A DNA stretch of 64,000 nt from Curtobacterium sp. UNCCL20 (GTDB lineage: Bacteria > Actinomycetota > Actinomycetes > Actinomycetales > Microbacteriaceae): NCBI RefSeq assembly GCF_900101675.1, contig NZ_FNKG01000003.1:431769-495768 (forward strand). The letters run 5' to 3'. Each line of letters starts with the position of its first letter. Position 1 is the stretch's first letter. Under the pieces are notes generated by a model, which did no database searches, was not told the origin of the DNA, and worked only from the letters and a program-made list of their open reading frames with translations. A program made the position numbers and the translations under genes. Of this stretch, positions 27,622 to 35,241 are shown piece by piece.

Positions 27622-28515
27622 TCAGGAGCTGGACGACCACGACGCCGACCACGGCGCGGTCGGGATGCCCTTCGCATGAACGTCGGCGAGGAACAGTCGT
27701 CCGGCATCGGGGTACTCGTCGAGATCGGCGGCGCTGAGGTCCCGGGACGCCGTTGTGATGAGGAGCTGATGGCTGGCCTTACCGACGAACGCGACGCTCG
27801 ACACGTGGGGCGCGGGCACCGCGACGGTGTCGATGAGTACGCCGTGGGGGGAGAAGCGGCGGACCTCTCCTGCGCCCCAGATTGCGACCCAGATGCAGCC
27901 GTCGGTGTCGACACAGATACCGTCGGGGAACCCATCGCTGATCCGGAGGTGTTCATGGCGCGCACCGATTCGTCCGGATTCTGCATCGTAGGGTCGGGCC
28001 CAGATGACTCCGGGGATGGTGTCCGTGTTGTAGAGCACCTTGCCATCGGGCGCCCAGGCGATCCCGTTCGAAAGGGATAGGTCGTCGTCGATCACTGTGG
28101 GAGTCCCATCGTCTTCGATGCGGACCAGCGCCTCGCCGCCGGCACTGTCCCCGAGCGCAAGCGTCCCGATCAAGAACCGGCCCATTGGGTCGACGGCGCC
28201 ATCGTTGCTGCGTCGCGCCGAATCCGCGGGCACGATGCGCGGCCCGGCCGTTCGGCGCCCGTCTGTGTGGACGACCACGAGCTGCTCTTGCGATGCGACA
28301 AGAAGTACGCCGGAGTCGGCGAGCACAGCTGCGCCGACCATTCCGTCGAACTGATGTCGTGCGGTCTCGATGACCTGACCGTCCTCGATCACGCCGAGGA
28401 ACACCTGCCCGCGAACGATGTCGACCCAGAGCACGCCGTCCTCACCGGTCTTGACAGGTCCTTCGCCGAGCACGAACCGGTCCGCGGAAGCGACCCGCGC
28501 GTGAAAGCGCGTCAT
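27622..28515 (-). CDS. SMP-30/gluconolactonase family lactonase
   Basis: This 297-residue six-bladed beta-propeller lactonase opens the sugar lactone formed by the dehydrogenase. Family marks are the metal-ligand Glu in LGEGPVKTGEDGVLWVDI (about 17-34), the Asn/Asp of SNGIAWAPDG (about 147-156) and FPDGICVDTDGCIWVAIW (about 190-207). The low-complexity Ser/Trp C-terminus is unremarkable. It overlaps the iclR-type gene by 4 nt and precedes the FAH gene by 33 nt, so the three are cotranscribed. Confidence 0.9.
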   Translation of the reverse strand: MTRFHARVASADRFVLGEGPVKTGEDGVLWVDIVRGQVFLGVIEDGQVIETARHQFDGMVGAAVLADSGVLLVASQEQLVVVHTDGRRTAGPRIVPADSARRSNDGAVDPMGRFLIGTLALGDSAGGEALVRIEDDGTPTVIDDDLSLSNGIAWAPDGKVLYNTDTIPGVIWARPYDAESGRIGARHEHLRISDGFPDGICVDTDGCIWVAIWGAGEVRRFSPHGVLIDTVAVPAPHVSSVAFVGKASHQLLITTASRDLSAADLDEYPDAGRLFLADVHAKGIPTAPWSASWSSSS

Positions 28516-29300
28516 GCTCGCTTCGCCTGGCCCTCGACGATGTGGCGTAACGCGGGGAGGTCGTTCACAAGATCCTCGATTCTCGTTCGGTGCGCAATGC
28601 CGCTGATGCTGACGCCCCCGTCGGGCACCGTCGACGACGTTCGGAAGTAGGGGAGCGCGACACAGTTGACGCCCATCTCGTTCTCTTGGTCATCGAGCGC
28701 GTAACCGCGTTCACGGATGAGTTGGAACTCTGCGTGCATCGCTTCGACAGCGGTGATGGACCGGTCCGTCGGTCGTTCGAGGGGTCGGTCACCGATCCAT
28801 TCGTGGATGTCGTCCTCGCTCCGGAGCGCGTAGGCCAGGAGGAGTTTTCCGACGCCAGTGGTGTGGGCTGGGTTGCGGCCTCCGATGGTGGATGTCAGCC
28901 GCATCGAGCCGCGTGTCGGATCCACTTTGGCGCGGTAGACGATTGATCGACCGTCGAGCACTGCGTAGTGAGTCGTCTCACCGGTTCGTTCCGCGAGCCG
29001 CTCGAGGATCGGTTGAATCCTCAGGTGGTCTGGTCGTGCGGCGTGGTGGGTGAAGGCCATCCGAAGGAACTCGTCTCCAAGGACGTAGTGGCCTCGTGCG
29101 TCTTGCTGTGCCAGGCCCGCGCGACAGAGCGATGCGAGCGCGCGGTGGACCGTCGGCTTCGAGCCCTCGATGTTCTGGGCAATGTCGTCGAGAGTCGTGC
29201 CTTCGTGGTGTCGAGCGAGTTCGACCAGGACCGCCAGTACGCGATCGGAGCCGACGAGTCGTCCGTCGTTGTGTGGGCTTGGCTGCATCGTGGCCGTCAT
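28512..29300 (-). CDS. IclR family transcriptional regulator
   Basis: This 262-residue protein has an N-terminal winged helix-turn-helix (about 14-72) with TLDDIAQNIEGSKPTVHRALASL and a C-terminal IclR effector domain (about 85-250). The effector domain includes TTHYAVLDGRSIVYRAKVD and NPAHTTGVGKLLLAY. ATG 29300 is chosen because the HTH begins soon after. It is the first gene of the minus-strand catabolic run and is divergent from the dehydratase gene, so it most likely controls both transcripts in response to a pathway intermediate. Confidence 0.92.
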   Translation of the reverse strand: MTATMQPSPHNDGRLVGSDRVLAVLVELARHHEGTTLDDIAQNIEGSKPTVHRALASLCRAGLAQQDARGHYVLGDEFLRMAFTHHAARPDHLRIQPILERLAERTGETTHYAVLDGRSIVYRAKVDPTRGSMRLTSTIGGRNPAHTTGVGKLLLAYALRSEDDIHEWIGDRPLERPTDRSITAVEAMHAEFQLIRERGYALDDQENEMGVNCVALPYFRTSSTVPDGGVSISGIAHRTRIEDLVNDLPALRHIVEGQAKRA

Positions 29301-29398
29301 CGAGTGTCTTTCAGAAGTTCGGTGGCGATGGCGTCCTTGTCGACGTCGCTGCTCAGTGTGGCCTAGGCTACCCACAAGTTTCAATCTGTGGACACAAA

Positions 29399-29413
29399 TT
29401 CCGAAAGTTGGAA
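29399..29413. promoter_or_regulatory. Possible IclR operator in the divergent spacer
   Basis: TTCC-GAAAGTT-GGAA is an inverted repeat with short arms immediately upstream of ATG 29418, in the AT-richer 117-nt spacer between the iclR-type and dehydratase genes. The position suits a regulator site, but the arms are only 4 bp. Confidence 0.2.
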
Positions 29414-29417
29414 AACA

Positions 29418-31136
29418 ATGGTGTTGGACCTCCGGAGTTCTGAGTGGTACGCGGGAGACGACCGCAACGCGTACATCCATCGCGCGTGGATGCGCCGTGG
29501 CGCCCCAGATGACGCGTTCGAGGGACGGCCCCAGATCGCGATCGCGAACTCAGCGTCCGACCTGACACCGTGCAACGCGCACCTCGACGAGGTCGCGCAG
29601 TCCGTGAAGAACGGCGTGTACGAGGCCGGCGGTGTTCCGCTGAACATGCCCGTGGTCTCGCTCGGGGAGACGAACGTCCGGCCGACAGCCATGCTCTGGC
29701 GCAACATGGCCGCCATGGCGACGGAGGAGATGCTGCGCGCCAATCCGATCGACGGGGTGGTCCTCCTCGGCGGCTGCGACAAGACGATCCCGTCGCTGCT
29801 CATGGCCGCATCGTCCGTCGACATCCCCGCCGTTGTCGTGCCGGGGGGACCGATGAGCACCGGGCACTTCCGCGGTGAACCCCTCGGGTGCGGCACCGAC
29901 GTATGGCGGCTCAGCGAAGAGGTCCGCGCGGGAACGCTCAGCCAGGAGTCATTCCTGGAGTCGGAGCAAGCGACGATCCGAACGCGCGGACACTGCAACA
30001 CCATGGGGACGGCGTCGACCATGGCGCTCGTCGCCGAGGCGCTCGGCACGACCATCCCCGGTTTGGCTGGCACTCCCGCGGTGGACAGTCGGCTGCTCAA
30101 GGCCGCGCACGAGACTGGTCGGGTCGCTGTGCAGCTCGTCGCCGAAGGGCGCACGCCGTCGTCTTTCCTCACCAGAGCGAACTTCCACAACGCGATCGTC
30201 GCACTTTCTGCGATCGGAGGATCGACGAACGCCGTTCCGCATCTGCTTGCAATCGCGGGACGGCTGGGCGCGGAGCTATCCATCGACGATTTCGACCGGA
30301 TCGGCTCTGAGGTGCCGCTCCTGGTCAATCTGCGACCCGCCGGCAGATATCTCATGGACGACTTCCAACGCGCGGGCGGCTTCCTCGCGGTCCTGCGGGA
30401 GGTCCGCGACCTGCTCGACCCGACGGCGCTCACCATCACCGGTCGCCCACTCGTCGAGTACCTCGATGACGCACCAGTATGGGACGCGGACGTCATCACC
30501 CCGCGGGACCGTCCGGTTCAGCCGGCCGCCGGGATCACCGTGCTCCGCGGCAGTCTCGCGCCAGGGGGCGCGATCATCAAGCCCGCCGCTGCATCACCGC
30601 ACCTGCTCAAACACCGTGGACGGGCGGTGGTGTTCGACTCAATCGAGGACTTCCACGCCCGCATCGACGACCCCGAGTTGGACATCGACGCGGACAGCGT
30701 GATGGTCCTTCGAGGCTGCGGTCCGAAGGGGTATCCCGGCATGCCCGAGGTGTCGAACATGCCCCTGCCCAAGAAGCTCCTCGAGCAAGGGGTACGCGAC
30801 ATGGTCAGGATCTGTGACGGTCGCATGAGCGGAACGGCGTACGGGACCGTGATTCTGCACGTCACTCCCGAAGCCGCCGCTGGCGGGCCACTCGCCGTCG
30901 TGCAGACCGGCGACTGGATCGCGCTGGATGTTCGGGGGCGCCGCATCGACATCGACGTTCCCGCCGACGAACTCGCCGCGCGTCGCCCGAACCAGGCGAC
31001 GCTGGCTGGATTCGCCGCACCGCGTCGCGGCTGGGAACGTCTGTACGTCGATCACGTCATGCAAGCCGACACGGGTGCCGATCTCGACTTCCTGGTCGGT
31101 TCGAGCGGATCGAAGATGAGCCGTGAGTCCCACTGA
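29418..31136 (+). CDS. IlvD/Edd family sugar-acid dehydratase
   Basis: This 572-residue Fe-S dehydratase is of the dihydroxyacid/aldonate class. Cluster cysteines are in SDLTPCNAHL (about 54), LLGGCDKTIP (about 122) and TRGHCNTMGTAST (about 195), the layout of L-arabonate- and L-fuconate-type dehydratases. It should remove water from the sugar acid released by the lactonase, giving a 2-keto-3-deoxy acid. ATG 29418 has GGAA upstream; GTG 29388 would add 10 residues. Its last 14 nt overlap the FAD/Fe-S oxidase gene. IlvD itself is less likely because the setting is entirely sugar catabolism. Confidence 0.88.
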   Translation: MVLDLRSSEWYAGDDRNAYIHRAWMRRGAPDDAFEGRPQIAIANSASDLTPCNAHLDEVAQSVKNGVYEAGGVPLNMPVVSLGETNVRPTAMLWRNMAAMATEEMLRANPIDGVVLLGGCDKTIPSLLMAASSVDIPAVVVPGGPMSTGHFRGEPLGCGTDVWRLSEEVRAGTLSQESFLESEQATIRTRGHCNTMGTASTMALVAEALGTTIPGLAGTPAVDSRLLKAAHETGRVAVQLVAEGRTPSSFLTRANFHNAIVALSAIGGSTNAVPHLLAIAGRLGAELSIDDFDRIGSEVPLLVNLRPAGRYLMDDFQRAGGFLAVLREVRDLLDPTALTITGRPLVEYLDDAPVWDADVITPRDRPVQPAAGITVLRGSLAPGGAIIKPAAASPHLLKHRGRAVVFDSIEDFHARIDDPELDIDADSVMVLRGCGPKGYPGMPEVSNMPLPKKLLEQGVRDMVRICDGRMSGTAYGTVILHVTPEAAAGGPLAVVQTGDWIALDVRGRRIDIDVPADELAARRPNQATLAGFAAPRRGWERLYVDHVMQADTGADLDFLVGSSGSKMSRESH

Positions 31137-33966
31137 CACGCTACGGCCCGTCCCGGACACGCTTCGCGCCGCCCTCGAAACGGTGTGCAAGTCCGTCGGA
31201 ACTCGTGCGTCCGACCGATTGGCCGCAGCGCACGACGCCTCGCATTACCTCTTGACCCCCTCCGTCGTCGTCACGCCGTCCGACGTCGAGGAGCTCGCCG
31301 CAGTGCTCGAGGTCGCGCGGACAGACGGCACGCCGGTCACGTTCCGCTCCGGTGGGACCAGCCTCAGCGGTCAAGCCGGGACCGCCGGAGTACTCATCGA
31401 TACTCGACGCAACTTCCGCTCGATCGAAGTCCTCGACGAAGGCGCGCGTGTGCGCACCGGCCCAGGCGCGACAGTCCGAGCAGTGAACACGCGGCTCGCT
31501 CGCTACGGCCGGAAGCTCGGACCCGATCCAGCAAGTGAGATCGCCTGCACGATCGGCGGCGTCATCGCGAACAACTCCAGCGGTATGGCTTGTGGTGTCG
31601 AGGCGAACACATACCGCACACTCGACTCCAGCATCCTGGTCCTGCCGTCCGGGACAGTGGTGGACACTTCGCTCGCCGATGCCGATGAACGGCTCCTTCG
31701 CGACGAACCCGTCATTCATGCTGGGCTCCTAGGCTTGCGCGACAGGGTCCGAGGGGACGAACGTTCCGTGTCGGCTCTCCGCGACCTGTTCGCGTTGAAG
31801 AACACCATGGGGTACGGACTCAACTCCTTCCTCGACCACGACCGAGCCGTCGATATCCTCGAGCACCTCGTCATCGGCAGCGAAGGCACAATCGCCTTCG
31901 TCGCCGAGGCGACCTTCCGAACGGTGCCCGTCCTCGCTCACGTGGCCACCGGTCTCCTGGTGTTCAACGACCTCGCAGGCGCAACGTCTTCGTTGCCGAG
32001 CCTGGTTGCCGCCGGATTCGCCACGATCGAACTCCTCGACGCCACCAGCCTGCGCGTCGGCCAGCGAGACCCATCTGCGCCGCAGTCGCTCCGCAACCTC
32101 AATGTGGTCGGTCACGCAGCGCTTCTTGTGGAGTACCAGGAGCAGACCGCCGACGAACTGAAAGTGCAGCTTGCCCGGGTACCCGAAGTCCTCCGCGAGC
32201 TGCCCCTCGCCGACCCAGCGGTGATGAGCACGGACCCGGCACGGCGCGCGCAACTGTGGCACATCAGGAAGGGCCTCTACACGGCGGTTGCGGGGAGCCG
32301 CCCATCGGGGACAACGGCGCTGCTCGAAGACATTGCGGTCCCGGTCGAACGGCTCTACGCCACGTGCTCCGCGCTGACGGAGCTGTTCGACCGGTACGGC
32401 TACCCGGAGAGCGTGATCTTCGGGCACGCGAAGGACGGCAACGTCCACTTCATGATCAATGAGCAGTTCGATTCGCCGGAGATGCTCGTCCGGTATGAAG
32501 CATTCACCGAGGACATGGTGCAGCTCGTGCTCGGGCAGGGCGGAACCTTGAAAGCAGAACACGGAACCGGGCGGATCATGGCGCCGTTTGTGCGCCGGCA
32601 GTACGGCGACGAACTCTACGAAGTCATGTGGGCCATCAAGCGGCTCATCGACCCTCACGCTCAGCTCAACCCGGGAGTTCTCCTCAACGAGGACCCGGCC
32701 TCGCACACGCAACACCTCAAGACCACGCCCCCTGTCGAGGAGGAGGTCGACCGGTGCGTCGAATGCGGGTACTGCGAACCCGTCTGCCCGAGCAAGGACA
32801 TCACCACGACTCCGCGAGAACGCATCGTTCTCCGCCGCGAGATTGCCCGCGCCCGGGACGCAGGCGACGCCATTCTGGTCGCAACCCTCGAACGAGAGTA
32901 CGACTACGACGCGATTCAGACCTGCGCCGTTGACGGAATGTGCCAAACCGCCTGTCCCGTGCTGATCAACACGGGTGACCTCGTTCGCCGGCTGCGCGGA
33001 GAGGACGTCAGCGCGCCCGTGCAGGCTGCGTGGAGAGCTTCCGCCACACATTGGCGTACGGTCACCAGAATCGGAGGCTCGGCGCTGTCCATCGCGAGGG
33101 CAACCCCGAGCGCGCTACCGAAAGCGGCGACCACAGCCCTCAGAGCGATCGCAGGGGACGACAATGTGCCCGAGTACAGCAACGATCTCCCCGGCGGCGG
33201 TAACCGGCGTCGCGTCATCGCATCGGACCAAGCGGCAGCCGTCTACTTCTCGAGTTGCACGACCACAATGTTCGGCCCAGTCGGCGACGACGGCGTGAGC
33301 GAGTCCTTCATCCGCCTGTGCGAACGCGCCGGGATTCAGCTGCGAACGCCAGACGACATCCCCTCGCTCTGCTGCGGGACTCCGTGGAAATCAAAGGGGT
33401 TGACGACCGGGTACGCCACGATGAAGCGCCGTGTCGGCGAATCACTTCGCCGTGCAACTCAGGACGGCTCGCTTCCTGTCGTGTGCGACGCAGCATCGTG
33501 TACTGAGGGCCTCGAGATCCTCCTCTCGTCCGCCGGCGAACTTGGAATCCGCGTCATCGACGCAGTAGCTTTCGTCGACGAGTTCGTCCTCCCGGCACTA
33601 CCGACCGGGGCGAAGATCCCGTCCCTGACTGTCCACCCGACGTGCTCGTCGAGCCGCCTCGGCATCAACCCGGCGCTCCTGCGGGTCGCCGCAGCTGCCT
33701 CTGAGCGCGTTGTCGTCCCCGAGGACTGGGGCTGCTGCGCGTTCGCCGGCGACCGCGGAATGCTCCACCCGGAGCTGACAGCCTCGGCCACACGAGCAGA
33801 AGCGGCGGACGTGCACCGTGCGGCCAGCGCGGAACACGCCTCGCTCAACCGCACCTGCGAACTCGGGATGACTCGCGCCACCGGCGCGCCGTACCGACAT
33901 GTCCTCCAGATCCTCGACGAAGCCACACGCGCCATGCGGCAGGAACCAACCGGTCCCGCGCACTGA
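31123..33966 (+). CDS. Fused FAD/Fe-S 2-hydroxyacid dehydrogenase (D-lactate/glycolate oxidase type)
   Basis: This 947-residue flavoprotein is fused to an Fe-S module. Residues about 40-250 are a PCMH-type FAD-binding domain (TFRSGGTSLSGQAGTAGVLID, IGGVIANNSSGM), and about 270-520 are the FAD-oxidase C domain with VIFGHAKDGNVHF and KAEHGTGRI. Two 4Fe-4S motifs follow, CVECGYCEPVCP near 546 and CAVDGMCQTACP near 607. Two CCG-type domains with CCGTPWKSKG and CCAFAGDRG end the protein. It equals GlcD plus GlcF in one chain and resembles the long D-lactate dehydrogenases. In this cluster it probably oxidises the hydroxy acid released by the FAH hydrolase. Confidence 0.87.
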   Translation: MSPTDTLRPVPDTLRAALETVCKSVGTRASDRLAAAHDASHYLLTPSVVVTPSDVEELAAVLEVARTDGTPVTFRSGGTSLSGQAGTAGVLIDTRRNFRSIEVLDEGARVRTGPGATVRAVNTRLARYGRKLGPDPASEIACTIGGVIANNSSGMACGVEANTYRTLDSSILVLPSGTVVDTSLADADERLLRDEPVIHAGLLGLRDRVRGDERSVSALRDLFALKNTMGYGLNSFLDHDRAVDILEHLVIGSEGTIAFVAEATFRTVPVLAHVATGLLVFNDLAGATSSLPSLVAAGFATIELLDATSLRVGQRDPSAPQSLRNLNVVGHAALLVEYQEQTADELKVQLARVPEVLRELPLADPAVMSTDPARRAQLWHIRKGLYTAVAGSRPSGTTALLEDIAVPVERLYATCSALTELFDRYGYPESVIFGHAKDGNVHFMINEQFDSPEMLVRYEAFTEDMVQLVLGQGGTLKAEHGTGRIMAPFVRRQYGDELYEVMWAIKRLIDPHAQLNPGVLLNEDPASHTQHLKTTPPVEEEVDRCVECGYCEPVCPSKDITTTPRERIVLRREIARARDAGDAILVATLEREYDYDAIQTCAVDGMCQTACPVLINTGDLVRRLRGEDVSAPVQAAWRASATHWRTVTRIGGSALSIARATPSALPKAATTALRAIAGDDNVPEYSNDLPGGGNRRRVIASDQAAAVYFSSCTTTMFGPVGDDGVSESFIRLCERAGIQLRTPDDIPSLCCGTPWKSKGLTTGYATMKRRVGESLRRATQDGSLPVVCDAASCTEGLEILLSSAGELGIRVIDAVAFVDEFVLPALPTGAKIPSLTVHPTCSSSRLGINPALLRVAAAASERVVVPEDWGCCAFAGDRGMLHPELTASATRAEAADVHRAASAEHASLNRTCELGMTRATGAPYRHVLQILDEATRAMRQEPTGPAH

Positions 33967-34006
33967 CGCTCACTCAACAAGTCACGAACAGATAACAAGG
34001 TGAACG

Positions 34007-34732
34007 ATGTCGGCAGCAACCCGTCCAGAACCCCCCACCACGGATCCCGCGCAGCGAGGGCGGTCTGCGCTCGTGACCGGCGGTGCCAGCGGTCTCGGCG
34101 CTGCGTGCGCCGAGAAACTGCGAGCAGACGGACTTCGCGTCGTCACCCTCGACATCGGCGGCGATGCCGATCTCCACGTGGACGTGACCGACGACGACGC
34201 CCTCGCTGCAGCCGCAGCAGAAGTCGGTCAGGTCGACGTTCTCGTCAACAGTGCGGGCATCGTTGGCCCCGGGATCCCGCTGATCGATACGAAGACTTCG
34301 GACTGGCAAAAGGTGCTCGCCGTCAACGTCCTCGGTGTCGCGTCCACGATGCGCACATTCGTACCTGGTATGGCCGAGCGCGGCTGGGGCCGTGTGGTGA
34401 ACTTCGCGAGCATGGCCGGCAAGGACGGCAACCCAAACCTTTCGATCTACTCTGCTTCGAAGGCGGCCGTGATCGCGTTGACGAAGTCGTCCGGTAAGGA
34501 ACTGGCAAAGTCCGGCGTGCTGGTCAACGCGATCGCACCAGCTGTGATTGCCACGCCCATGAACGACTCAACCGACCCCGACGTGCTCGCGCACATCACC
34601 AGTTTGATCCCGATGGGGCGCCTGGGTCAGCCTGCGGAAGTCGCGGCACTCGTATCGTGGCTGTGCTCGGACGCCGTCAGCTTCTCGACTGGCGCGGTCT
34701 ACGACATCAGCGGAGGACGGGCAACCTACTGA
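34007..34732 (+). CDS. Short-chain dehydrogenase, probable 2-keto-3-deoxy-sugar-acid 4-dehydrogenase
   Basis: This 241-residue classical SDR has TGGASGLG at about 25-32, NSAGIVG near 82 and the catalytic Ser in NFASMAG. The active site YSASK is near 148-152, and SGGRATY lies at the C-terminus. In the L-fucose and L-rhamnose diketo pathways an SDR of this type oxidises the 4-hydroxyl of 2-keto-3-deoxy acid to the diketo acid that the FAH enzyme cleaves, and that is the best assignment here. It follows the FAD/Fe-S gene by 40 nt in the same direction. It could instead be the sugar dehydrogenase of step one. Confidence 0.85.
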   Translation: MSAATRPEPPTTDPAQRGRSALVTGGASGLGAACAEKLRADGLRVVTLDIGGDADLHVDVTDDDALAAAAAEVGQVDVLVNSAGIVGPGIPLIDTKTSDWQKVLAVNVLGVASTMRTFVPGMAERGWGRVVNFASMAGKDGNPNLSIYSASKAAVIALTKSSGKELAKSGVLVNAIAPAVIATPMNDSTDPDVLAHITSLIPMGRLGQPAEVAALVSWLCSDAVSFSTGAVYDISGGRATY

Positions 34733-35241
34733 GGTGGTGCCGCCCATTAGGGCACGAAGGCGAAGCGCAAGCGCGCCCACACACTCATCGCTACCGTTAC
34801 CGAGACCGGCGCGCAGCGCCCATCCGCTTTCCCGAGACGTGGGGCGACGCCGCACTGACGAGGTAGCAGGCCTGGTCGTCGGAGCCTGAACAGCGTTCGA
34901 GCACCATCGGTCCCGACCCCGTGCCAACGTCGACCACACCAATTCGCCGCCGCGGAGACAGGCCGTCCAGCGCGAGTCCGTCTATCCCGAGAGGCGATCG
35001 CGTGTCAAAGACGGCGGACCCGGCGACTTGCGCAAAACGGCGCGCTCCGACTCGCAGATCCGCATAATTGGGATCTCCGCCCGGCGACCAGTCCAAAGAA
35101 GGGCAGACCGGGCCGGACAAATCGCGACCCGACTAACGGACGCGAGTCAGAGGTTGGGAAGGCGCCGCTACCTCCCGCCCTCCGCCCGATTCATGCGGGT
35201 GTTACACCGTGCATCTCCCATCGAAGAAGCTGGAGCACAGA
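34733..35241. other. Mostly non-coding spacer between pathway and secreted-hydrolase modules
   Basis: No confident gene is seen in these roughly 500 nt. The minus strand from about 35120 to 34797 carries an open frame (listed separately) that could be a gene remnant. Composition is mixed, richer in AT towards 35050. There is no clear terminator after the SDR stop at 34732. Confidence 0.5.
34797..35120 (-). pseudogene. Possible fragment of a methyltransferase-like gene
   Basis: This 107-codon minus-strand frame has a protein-like stretch (AQVAGSAVFDTRSPLGIDG) and a VVDVGTGSGP motif resembling a SAM-binding glycine loop. Both ends then lose pattern, and there is no ribosome site or partner domain. 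It may be the remnant of an acquired methyltransferase or simply chance coding bias. Confidence 0.22.

Noticed and set aside
25715..34732. Aromatic (homogentisate-type) degradation because of the FAH-family gene
   Set aside because: There is no dioxygenase or isomerase nearby; the lactonase, IlvD/Edd dehydratase and SDR point to sugar acids.
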